A stretch of 64,000 nucleotides of DNA from Bombyx mori. Lineage: Eukaryota > Arthropoda > Insecta > Lepidoptera > Bombycidae. The notes below the pieces were generated by a model, which saw only the letters and a program-made list of their open reading frames with translations, was not told the origin of the DNA and searched no databases. The stretch is taken from positions 3,782,001 through 3,846,000 of the forward strand of contig NC_085107.1 in the NCBI RefSeq assembly GCF_030269925.1, given 5' to 3'. How positions within the stretch are numbered: the stretch's first letter is position 1; each line of letters opens with the position of its first letter. This document shows, one piece after another, positions 44,101 through 54,300 of this stretch. Position numbers and translations under genes: made by a program.

Positions 44101-45024
44101 CTCACTTTTGGTCGATCCAGCAGAAAGTTGAATTCTCCAGGCAAGAGTTAACAGAAAGACTACGTCACAATAAGCCAGTATTCAGGTCTTTACAGGCCCA
44201 AGTGGAAATCATCCCTGATGGTGATATTAAATTAAAATGGAAAAGGGTGATCGCTTCTCTTGGTTCTGGTGTTCATCCGTCACCAAAAGATGTGTTGGCT
44301 TGTAAAGACCTGTTCACGAAGGAGCCATATCAGTTGTCCAGTCTCAATTATGCTCATTTAGTAAGTATACACTATTATTTTTTTTACTATTTTTTTACTT
44401 ACCAAATTTTTTTGCTATTAGAATAGTAAGTTAGTGAAACACATCCTATTAGGTCTTCTAAAAAACCAATCAAACCGAAGCTGACTTTTTAAGATCTCTC
44501 AAGCTCTACTGAAGACAAATAATAAAAAAGAAAAGGCATATCTTGGAATCAAAGGAAAATTGAAAATAAAATCTTCAGACAATTTCACTCCTCGAAATTC
44601 TTCTACGTCCTTGAAATTCTTCTTTTTTAAATTTTAATGTTACTGCTATTTCATTTACTCTTGATATAGAATCACAAAAATCCATTTTATTAATTTACAG
44701 GGACATCTACTGAAAATGCATGGCTTAAGAAAATCAATATTCAGAACAAGCAAACTAAAGTATCGAGCATTCTTACTATTAGAAATGGACAAAGCCATCA
44801 TTAGAGAAGGTGGTGTGAACATTTTAAATGCTGAGACTTTGAGAAACGCATGTCACATGCGTGGATTGAATGGGAGCAACCTCCCCAACCAGGACATGAG
44901 GAATTGGTTACAAAATTGGCTGAGCGTTTCTGAAAATATTGATAGGACATCATATTCATTATTACTACATTGTCCGATTTTCTTTGCGTACAATCATCCA
45001 CAGAATTGGGTACTAATTTATTAA
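41182..45024 (+). CDS. LETMD1: LETM1 domain-containing protein 1-like mitochondrial membrane protein
   Basis: Four exons: 41182-41282, 42609-42971, 44072-44360 and 44701-45024, with GT-AG borders and matching phases (2, 2, 0), giving 358 residues (human LETMD1 is about 360). The N-terminus MTIRRIITMSGTILQYNR is basic and acid-free, as in a mitochondrial presequence. Residues about 131-160 (MLRIAPVLILSAIPFGNYII, then FPLA) form the membrane segment. The C-terminal half is the LETM1-like ribosome-binding region, including LLKMHGL and the helix LRNACHMRGLNG...MRNWLQNWL. Family members sit in the mitochondrial inner membrane. A possible poly(A) signal AATAAA is at 45857-45862. A full Bm1 lies in intron 2. 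The first exon was placed by phase and sequence and is slightly less certain. Confidence 0.88.
41640..41836 (-). repeat. Short interspersed repeat, family A
   Basis: Inverted copy of 718-930: the same aaagtcgctttctctgtccc segment and a gagtcgctag end at 41836. It lies in the LETMD1-like intron 1. Confidence 0.65.
43109..43538 (-). repeat. Bm1 SINE, near full-length, in LETMD1-like intron 2
   Basis: Reverse Bm1 with body, box B-like region near 43480 and head ending tcacgacgac. Confidence 0.9.
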
Positions 45025-45856
45025 GGTTGTTATTTGTTAATGAAAAGTTGTTAAAAAGTGCCTAATGTTTTTGTTGGTGATGTTTAACTATAGACTAGTT
45101 ACGTATCTTGCTCATGTATAATTTTATTGATCGGGAACTCTTTGATTCAGGATCTTGATAGTTATTTTTTTCTAAATATAAAAGAACTACAATCATTGCT
45201 CAAAAAAAAAAGAGTGAGAAATACTAGGCAAAAGTATAAATAGATCTTATGTTATCTGAAGAATTTTTCATCAGAAGTTTGTAAGATTTTTTCAAATTCC
45301 ATGTTCTCAAATTTACATAATTTATGTACATTTTATGAGAATTTGTAGCTCTTTGACGTGGATAAAAAAAGAAAAAATAATATGCTAAAATAAAAATATT
45401 AAAAAAATATGAAATCGTAAACATTGTGATACTAAAAGTGAATGAGTCCTCAGACTTAGATATTACATTTATTTGTATATCAAGAAATTCATTTGCAATA
45501 CTAGTTTTTAGATTATGTTAAAACGTAATTGTTTGTTTGTTACTAATTGTTAATAATTTTGTTAGTTTGTCATTAAATTCGTTGTCACTGTATGTTGTTA
45601 AAAAATGTAATGCTTTTGCACAAAATAGCTAAACACATTATTTATAAATGCAACGTAGTTGATATCTTTCGTTTGACGATGATGCTGTAATTAATTTTGA
45701 ATATTTTTGTTAAATTATCTTTTATTCCTTTAAGGCCCATTCCCGAGGACTAGATTATTGCTTAGCGCCGTAACATTTAGCGCGTGATAAATTCTATTTT
45801 TCATCACATAGTCTTTCGGAATGTTAACAGTATTAGTCTTTGATTTCCTAAACCGA

Positions 45857-45862
45857 AATAAA
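45857..45862 (+). terminator. Possible poly(A) signal of the LETMD1-like gene
   Basis: AATAAA about 830 nt after the stop codon, followed by a T-rich stretch. Other AATAAA-like sites are possible. Confidence 0.35.
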
Positions 45863-45957
45863 ATTATTTATTTTCATTTTTTGTTTTTATTTAATGCATG
45901 GTCTTAAATTATATTAGCAAAGCGATAAATTTTACTATAAATCTATTAGCGAATTTT

Positions 45958-46095
45958 TTTTTTATTGCCTTTGTAGGCTGACGAGCATACGGCCCACCTG
46001 ATGGTGAGTGGTTACCGTCGCCCATGGACTTCAGCAATGCCAGGGGCAGAGCCAAGCCGCTGCCTACCGCAAAGCCAAGCCGCTGCCTACCGAAT
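45958..46095 (-). repeat. LINE tail fragment with internal duplication
   Basis: T run then gcatacggcccacctgatgg in reverse. At its distal end gccaagccgctgcctaccg occurs twice in tandem. Confidence 0.65.
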
Positions 46096-46769
46096 GTTTT
46101 GTGTTGTGCGAATTCGTAATTGCTTTGTGTTTATGAGATCCACCCTCTATTTTAGTTGCATGGTCCAAACATAACGATTTGCAAAAACATAATTTGAAGA
46201 ATTTAATGTACCTATGTATTTTAAAACTACAAAAACATGTTTAAATAGCAAACCGAACTAACAATTTTATTAATATCATATTTATTTAGTCCTGTTGATA
46301 CTGGTTAAGATATTAAAGCGAAGTATTAAAAACGATTGTAAGTACCTGTCAACGGTTGATGGCGCGCTCGAAATTTTTAAGTTAATTGGATGTCTTAAAG
46401 TCTGTGAAAATGACGTTCAAAGATACCGTCACATATAAACAAACATACATACATACCGATCTAATAAAAACGTGCTAATATTCATAATAATCAAAACTAT
46501 CTACCCGTTATAGGCTCAGCACTAAAATATATTACCGCTTAAATTCAATTTTAAAACATTGTAGATTTCAGTAGCTTACAGAATATACTTGATGCTAAAA
46601 ATTAATACCTTCAGCTGTCAGCTTAGGTACTTATCAAAATGAAAAAATCTTATTTGAATTTTTTCTAGTTAGAGCATTGCAAATACTCTTGGCTCAAAAG
46701 TCTCGTAACCAGGCCATAAAATCATCATAGAAATAGTATGGAGGGTAGAGGTAAGGAGAACCGTCTCAT
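46096..46769. other. 5' flank of the TSR membrane protein gene
   Basis: AT-rich, no gene. It should contain the promoter or an upstream exon of the following gene; no core promoter motif stands out. Confidence 0.4.
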
Positions 46770-49700
46770 ATGACTTTTGCAGTGTCATTAATAGAAAATA
46801 CATTAAATATAGTAGAGATGGTCATGTATATTTCAAGGCTTAAGGAAATAGTCATAATAAGCTGGATTATTGACGTAAGTCTATCAAAAAAACCTCGGAG
46901 CAAAAGACAACAAGAAATATGGCGAGTAGAGTGCGAAATAGGTATCATCTCCGATCCCGAGTGTCCTGTAGATGGCGGTTGGTCGCCGTGGAGTTCATGG
47001 TCCCCATGTTACGGATCATGTGATCAACTGGGTCATCAGCGCAGATACAGAGAGTGTAACAACCCGCCACCCTTCGAAGATGGAATCATGTGCAGTGGTG
47101 AAGCAGAACAAATTCGGTCATGCTACTTAACAAACTGTACGGTCAACGACTATAAAGAGCTGATCAAAGGTGATGCGATTAGGAACGATGCTTTCAGGCA
47201 CTTAGAAACCGTACCGTCTCTTATGGAACGATGTCTCCAGACGGAATGTCCGTTTGAGGCAATAGACGTAGCACTTAATGCGGACAATACTTGGCAACTA
47301 AATGCTGAAGCATTATGGAATTCGCTGCAATGTGTGAAACATAATATGGGCTGTCCTATTATTGGGGAGTGGAGCGCTTGGGGAACTTGGTCATCCTGCG
47401 GCGCTCGTTGTGGCCACGGCTTCAGATGGAGACTGAGACGATGTGACGCACCACCACCTTCAGAAGCTCTTCTCATTTGCTCGGGATACCCATTACAAAC
47501 TGATGAATGCGTCGGTGATCAGTGTGCTATTGACATACGTAATTCTAATGGCGCATGGGGTGAGTGGTCACCTTGGACTGCATGTTCGGAAAGTTGTGGC
47601 ATTGGTCTAAGACGCCGCCGACGTTCTTGTTTAGAAATGCGCACGCCAATATCTACTAGCACATGGGGAACTCATTGTAAAGGACAACACGATGAATTAG
47701 AAATGTGTGAAAACAAAAAATGTTCGTTAAATGGAGGATGGTCTGGCTGGGGTCCTTGGGGACCGTGTTCCCAAACATGTGGAGCAGGCAGAAGATCAAG
47801 ATCAAGATCATGCACGAGACCTATTCCCGCTGGCAACGGTTCCCCTTGTATGGGGCAACGTACAGAAATAGGATCTTGTCACATGTTACCTTGTAATGCT
47901 TACACACATGTCGTCGCTTTATTTAATGGCGACTCTAGTATACAGTACAATTTTGCCAACATGCATTCAACGTTATTCCATTTCTACATAAGATTCTTGC
48001 CAATATCTCCACATGGCACTTTAGTGCGTAGAGGAACATTACATGGCCCCTACGTGCGTTTGAGCCTACAAACATGGCACATTTGCTTAGATGCCAGTGG
48101 ACTCGCACCATCTTGTAGTTTACCTCGAATTTGTAGCCATTCCGTTATCGAACCAGCCGTGTGGCATTCTGTTCTCGTGACTGTAACTAACGAAGCTGCG
48201 ACTCTGAGGTTAGATGACTCGCCAGTTACACTAAAAAACACGTTTCCCTGTGATCCGGATCTTCCCAATGATGAAGTCGAAGAAATTATAGTCGGTGAGA
48301 GATTTCACGGTGAAGTTCAAGAACTCATATTAAATTTCATGCCTCTTCAACTGATGAGCGAACGGTATCGTCGTAAATCTGGTTTCTATCCCACAGGCGT
48401 TACAAATTTGGCATATGAAAAGGCAAATATGGAGGAAGGATACATAAATCTCGACAACGACCAATATATACGAATCCCCTGTTTCTTAAATCAAGAGGAA
48501 TGGCGCATTGGATTGACGCTAAAGCCTAGAAGTGAAATCGGGACTATATTATTTTTAAAGAATAAAATGAATTGGCTTCATTTATCGCTACAAAACATGC
48601 GCTTGAAATTAAAGCTAGTGTTACCGAATTTCCATTCCGAATGTATAAGTTCTTTCGAATGCTCATCCGAACAGTGGCTCGATATTGCCGTTACTAAAAA
48701 ACGAGATGCAAATTCTATCGAGGCCGTTTTAAATTCTGGAGAAAGAATACACGTGACATTTCAAGATATTGAAAGTAGCTTCGTTTGTCGTGATGCAAAT
48801 AATAAATGTAAGAAACCCAAGCAATCTACAGAGGGCCATCTTACGGATAAAATAAAAGTTGATTCCTTGTTAATCTCACTTTGTACCGACGAATTTTTTG
48901 TTGGAGGAGTTCCAAAAAATATCAACGTTTTGGTTTCCGAAGAATTTCCTACTTTCACTGGCATTGTAGCTTCCATCACCGTCGATAACATCTTATTAGA
49001 TATACACCAGCTTAGCATTGAAAGGAACAAAAATGGAATAGTTCAAATGTCTTCAAGAACTGCGAGTGTCTCAGGGTCTTATCATGAGACATCATTGGGT
49101 AGATCGAACCGACTTAATTTGACATGTCTTCACGCGAGGAATGTTCGGAATCACAACGAAGCCGATTGGTTTCTGTTAGATACTGCGATCAAAGACGAGA
49201 TGAATGGTGAAACCGTTCAATTCGTTGATGACAGTAGATTATTGAAGCTGTTTGCCTCAATGGATAGTGATTTGAGAGGATTCTACACATGCAGAGCTCG
49301 CAGCAATAAGCGTATGCAAAACATTATCACTTATGGAGTCTTGGGAAAAATCCAGTACAAGTTATCAGGACCTGATGCTACTACAGCTGTCGCTGTTATC
49401 ACAACTATTGCTTTAGCGATCTTTACTTTAGGCTGGCTGTTTATGGAAGGGATACACGATCTGCGCGACGGATACGGGTTTTTTAGAGATGCGTATCTAT
49501 CGCCGGAGGAAGAAGCGGACGCGGTTTGCGAATTCATAGACCAGAACAAACATTTGGTCGGAAGTGCTAGTGCTGTGAAAATTGCGAAGGCTAAAGCGAG
49601 ACGGAAAGCTCGTCATTTAGCTAGTCGATTGAGTTTTGGTGCCCAAGAACCGCAAGGGTTGCTGGAGCATGAGGTCGATGAAGATAATATTCCTTCCGAA

Positions 49701-50075
49701 CCCGAAGAATTGCCTGCACTGCCCGAAATACAGAGCAGCATCGAAGCCTCCCATAACGTGTTGAGATGTGAACCGAACTACATTAGTTCGCCAGGCCATG
49801 GTTCATTTTCATCGCCGAGAACAAAGTTCACATCAACGTCGTCTTTAGAAATGACTTCTCCGAGAGTGCTTTGTTCTCGCCTGCTCATAGCAAAGAGAAT
49901 GTATTCGCCGCGTAAAACGTCAATATCGAACAGAAAGTCTATCACAGAAAATGTATCAAACCCTAGGAAGACCAGATCGAAATTGTTCACTATAAAATCT
50001 TCATCTGGACTTCAACAATCGGCGGCGCAAAAGATATTGCAAAAATTCCAAGAACTTAAAAAATATGACTCTTGA
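46770..50075 (+). CDS. Single-pass membrane protein with four thrombospondin type 1 repeats, LamG-like segments and an Ig-like domain
   Basis: An uninterrupted 1,101-codon frame. Thrombospondin type 1 repeats lie at about residues 68-120, 196-251, 260-318 and 320-375, each with W-x-x-W and six Cys. About 75 residues with four Cys separate repeats 1 and 2. Two LamG-like segments follow (about 378-525 and 548-750), then an Ig-like domain with LTC near 785 and the partner in GFYTCRAR near 840. One transmembrane helix lies at about 872-894 and a 205-residue tail, rich in Ser and basic residues, is cytoplasmic. Near the start a hydrophobic stretch (IVIISWIID, 28-36) and a furin-like RSKR at 43-46 fit a signal peptide and propeptide, but the first ATG is uncertain and an upstream exon is possible. 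I do not recognise a named orthologue. The architecture suggests an adhesion or guidance-type surface receptor (inference). Confidence 0.88.
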   Translation: MTFAVSLIENTLNIVEMVMYISRLKEIVIISWIIDVSLSKKPRSKRQQEIWRVECEIGIISDPECPVDGGWSPWSSWSPCYGSCDQLGHQRRYRECNNPPPFEDGIMCSGEAEQIRSCYLTNCTVNDYKELIKGDAIRNDAFRHLETVPSLMERCLQTECPFEAIDVALNADNTWQLNAEALWNSLQCVKHNMGCPIIGEWSAWGTWSSCGARCGHGFRWRLRRCDAPPPSEALLICSGYPLQTDECVGDQCAIDIRNSNGAWGEWSPWTACSESCGIGLRRRRRSCLEMRTPISTSTWGTHCKGQHDELEMCENKKCSLNGGWSGWGPWGPCSQTCGAGRRSRSRSCTRPIPAGNGSPCMGQRTEIGSCHMLPCNAYTHVVALFNGDSSIQYNFANMHSTLFHFYIRFLPISPHGTLVRRGTLHGPYVRLSLQTWHICLDASGLAPSCSLPRICSHSVIEPAVWHSVLVTVTNEAATLRLDDSPVTLKNTFPCDPDLPNDEVEEIIVGERFHGEVQELILNFMPLQLMSERYRRKSGFYPTGVTNLAYEKANMEEGYINLDNDQYIRIPCFLNQEEWRIGLTLKPRSEIGTILFLKNKMNWLHLSLQNMRLKLKLVLPNFHSECISSFECSSEQWLDIAVTKKRDANSIEAVLNSGERIHVTFQDIESSFVCRDANNKCKKPKQSTEGHLTDKIKVDSLLISLCTDEFFVGGVPKNINVLVSEEFPTFTGIVASITVDNILLDIHQLSIERNKNGIVQMSSRTASVSGSYHETSLGRSNRLNLTCLHARNVRNHNEADWFLLDTAIKDEMNGETVQFVDDSRLLKLFASMDSDLRGFYTCRARSNKRMQNIITYGVLGKIQYKLSGPDATTAVAVITTIALAIFTLGWLFMEGIHDLRDGYGFFRDAYLSPEEEADAVCEFIDQNKHLVGSASAVKIAKAKARRKARHLASRLSFGAQEPQGLLEHEVDEDNIPSEPEELPALPEIQSSIEASHNVLRCEPNYISSPGHGSFSSPRTKFTSTSSLEMTSPRVLCSRLLIAKRMYSPRKTSISNRKSITENVSNPRKTRSKLFTIKSSSGLQQSAAQKILQKFQELKKYDS

Positions 50076-50083
50076 TAAGGGTA

Positions 50084-50089
50084 AATAAA
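50084..50089 (+). terminator. Possible poly(A) signal close to the stop codon
   Basis: AATAAA 8 nt after the TGA at 50073-50075. If used, the 3' UTR would be very short. Other AATAAA sites follow, for example near 50197. Confidence 0.3.
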
Positions 50090-51346
50090 AGCATAGTTAC
50101 ACGATTCAAATTTATTTAAAAAAAAAAAAACGAAATAATTACATAATTCAATTACAATCATAAAAAAATAATCTTGGCACTGTATATGTCACCTTTAATA
50201 AAAATGAATTCCTGTGCGTTCACATATGGCACTATTAACATAAATAATATATAATTAACACAAAAATTATTAATATCAAATCTGGAGATTCTTGGTAATC
50301 TAATCTCTATGCACTAAACATTTATAAGGAAAGGGTGAAAATGTCTTTTATATTGGTTTTCAATTACACTACTAATACAATTGTTAAATATATTGTTAAT
50401 AATGTTTCAATAAAATTTCATTAATCTTATTTTTTATATTATATTAATCACTAGGTAAAGATCGATATATAATAGAAACTACGCAATGATAATTTAAAAC
50501 AGTATCGAAAATTACATTACAAAGATTTCAATACCATATTTTGACACTTTTAAGTGCGGAATATTATTTGTATTACATTAAACACCGTCTACTATTCTAA
50601 TGTCTTTTTAAATTTATATATGTATTTATCTTTTTAAATGTATATATATATTTATCAACCTCCGCTACGTTGTAGTGCGTCAAACCGTTGTCTTTAAGTT
50701 TCTTATTGTAATTAATCATTAGCCTAATGACAAAACACAGAGCAGCTATGTATATCAAGAGATTCCTTGTTTATGAGTGTTGTCATATATTAAAATATTT
50801 AGTCAAAAGCTAAGCTAACCATAAAAAATTTCATTGCCACACAATAAATCATTCAATACTTTTTTCAGTGACTAGATCGTGATAAGATTCTTTCAGATTC
50901 GTAAGATAACATTAAATATTCAATTCTCACTAATCACGACTATTATAATAATCGATAATACTGGTTAAGTGTCTTTATATTCGATCAATGGCGGATCCTA
51001 CGAAGATCCAACGCAACGGTTTACCCTATAATAATAAGCCTCGTATGGCATAGTGTAAAATGAAACATTCCCAGAGGAGATCGGGGACGACTGCCAGTAT
51101 TATGGCTTCGCACCTAAAAATACAATTGTGAAATGTTGTAGTACATTCACGGGCGTCATTGTGCCGACCCCAACTATTTGATAACAGGGGCCCTTTAAAA
51201 TTAAGAATAAATTACGTAAAAGAACCGCCAATAAGGATTTTAGCTAGAATAAAAATGCGGTTCACACATAAATAAATGGTATAACGAATGGAAATGCAAA
51301 AATAAAAGTTTTCTATATGAAGTCTTGTTGGTAACTGAACATACTT
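50090..51346. other. Intergenic between convergent genes
   Basis: AT-rich. A 26 bp unit tctttttaaatttatatatg... occurs twice in tandem near 50606-50657. No coding sequence. Confidence 0.5.
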
Positions 51347-54300
51347 TTAGTCTTGGTGAACGTGTCGGGGACGGTATTCTTGGTGGAAAGGTCGATTGCG
51401 GTTCTTCTGCGGGCGATGGATCGGGCAGCATGCCGTCTGCTGCTGGTAGTGCAAGGCGGTGAAGAAAACACCAGAACTGAGCAGGGTCGATATGATGAAA
51501 TTGGCCAGCAGCTTGCCGTCTCCAGAGTCCACGTAAACGGTGAAGACGCGAGCTAAACGAATAAATAATTTAAAAAAAAACATATTATTCCACGTCTAAC
51601 ATTTAACTCAAACAAAATATATATAAAGATAATTAAAATAAACCGAACTAATTCGTTGAAGACAAAAGCGACAGTAATCAAATAATTGCTTTAATTATAA
51701 AAAATAATAATTCAGTTATGGACATAAATTCACAAAATACGCAATGTGTCTCATTATCATTATTTAGTACTCACTGTTACCCATTTTCAGTCATTTTTAT
51801 CTAAGTCCCTAAGTTCCAAAATGCCGTACTATAAAACCAGCAGTTGAATACAACCATTGATTATGTTTACCGATAAATACATTCATATTAAAAGGGCATT
51901 AAAAGTACAGAATCCACCGTCGCATTCACGTCACAATTTTATATAGGAATCCGATGTTACGTCGAAATAACTCACCCAAATTGGTCAGCACGGAAATGAT
52001 CCACGTTGTGAGCGAAACAGCGTCCGCGTTCCCGGATTTAATGATACCATATATATAAGTCACTTTAGCGAATCCGCTCAGTGGCGTGCAAAACGGCTGA
52101 AACGAAGTAATGTTCATCGCAATTTGATACAAAAAATATAACCAAACTAGCCGTACTCGCCCGCTTCGCTGGGCATTTAAAAGTAACTTTATTATTTATT
52201 GTCATTATTATTAGGTAGTCCAAGACTCATATAAATATTAGCCTAGTATATGTATTTTCTGCATGGATACCAAGTTTCAAGTCAATGGGATGCATGGTTC
52301 AGTAGTTATAACAGAACATCCGTAAAAACCACTGTAGATTTATATATTGTTATATAACAACAACAATAAATATTGTTGTAAATAATGTTCATGTCGCTAT
52401 GTTGTTGCGATTAAATAAATATAACTTTGAAAGAATCACACTCACAAATAGAATAACGACACTAAATTGAATCAAATAATCACAAACTTTACCGGGTTAT
52501 GTATTTTAAATAACTCAGCAGTTATTTTTAAAACATATTAATCAAGCCATTTCGAATTTCAAACTAATGAAATATGTATTAGAAAATTTTGAGTAATAAT
52601 ATATTATATATTATTCTCTAAAGACGTAAGCATAATGACTCGGTGGTGCAATAGTTAACGTCTCTGACTGCGCCGAGGGTCCTGGGTTCGATTCCCACAT
52701 TAGGCAAACAATCGTGTCATGAACAAGTTGCTCTTCGTCTGACTGTTTATTATCTATATACGTCCATATACTTAAACATACATAAGTATGTGTGTTAATG
52801 TCTGATACCTCGTCGTCGTAAGTAGTCGTGGCCTAAAGGATAAGATGTCCGGTGCATTCGTATCTACCGATGCACCGGTATTCGAATCCCGCAGGCAGGT
52901 ACCAATTTTTCTAATGAAATACGTAATTAACAAATATTCACGATTGACTTCCACGGTGAAGGAATAACATCGTGTAATAAAAATCAAACCCGCAAAATTA
53001 TAATTTGCGTAATTACTGGTGGTAGGACCTGTTGTAAGTCCGCACGGGTAGGTACCACCACCCTGCCTATTTCTGCCGTGAAGTAGTAATGCGTTTCGGT
53101 TTAAAGGGTGGGACAGCCGTTGTAACTATACTGAGACCTTAGAACTTATATCTCAAAGGTAGGTGGCGTATTTACGTTGTACATGTCTATGGGCTCCAGT
53201 AACCACTTAACACCAGGTGGGCTGTGAGCTCGTCCACTTATCTGAGCAATAAAAAAAATAAAAATACCTATAACACCGGGAATCTTAAATTGGGACCGGA
53301 TGACCGTGCGCGATTTGTTCCCAGTTATAAATAGTTAGTTACATAAAGACGTTTCTTGAATAACAATAGAATGTAGTATTTTCTTTGGGTCTCGTGAATC
53401 GTAGACATACGTAATTAAAACTAGTCTTACGACAATTAGTTTTACGGTTTAATCTCGATTGACAGTTGTCCGCGTCCTCGAAATTATAAAGTGTTCGAAA
53501 CGTCGGCAATCATAATTCGAGGGCCTATTCCGAAAGGCAATCCGGTTTAAGCGACACTTTTGTAACATTACAGGAAAGCCGTTTACATTTTAAAATCTGG
53601 AAAGATTATCATAACAAAAAAACTTCTTCAGATATTTGAACGGGGTAAACGTAATTGAAGTTCAATTAAAATATCGAATTGTTGATACTAATACAAAATA
53701 AAACGAACTTTTATTTACAAAGATAAAATTAAATGTCGCATATTAACCAAATAGCCTTTCACCACTCGATATAGTGACAATAACAAAGACGCGAGAATAA
53801 ACAGTAAAAATAGTTTTAATTATATCAAAAGAATGTTCTCGTATTTTAACACGCGGACTACTTCTATCAAGCTCATCTATACTCATTACAGCCCATATCA
53901 TCACTCATATCATAAAATTTGGTTGGTTGTTTTTGAGAACATTGCAACAGAGCAATGCATTCACATTGATATCGGTTATCGTTCATGTCGAACCCGTCGC
54001 TTGCGGTTCGAGGGTTCCACGAGCGAATTAATCCATAGACACAGCCCACTGAGTTTCTCGCCGGATCTTCTCAGTGGGTCGCGTTTCCGATCCGGTGGCA
54101 GATTCTACAAAGCCACTGCTCTTGCTAGGGTTAGTGTAGCAACGACGTCAGGTTTGAGCCCGTGAGCTCACCTACTATAGTTAAGACTACGCTGAAATGG
54201 TCTCACAAGACCATTAGCTTAGGTAGAAAAAAAAATGCATTGAAATTACGCAAATGGATAGACGGACAGCTCTACAAATCAAAATCGAATAATATTCAGA

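Noticed and set aside
51353..51556. Plus-strand frame over 51353-51556
   Set aside because: Antisense of the last SLC66A3-like exon, which has phase-consistent splice sites and family similarity.
52632..52705. Possible tRNA gene
   Set aside because: Box B is good but the flanks do not pair and SINE body sequence continues.
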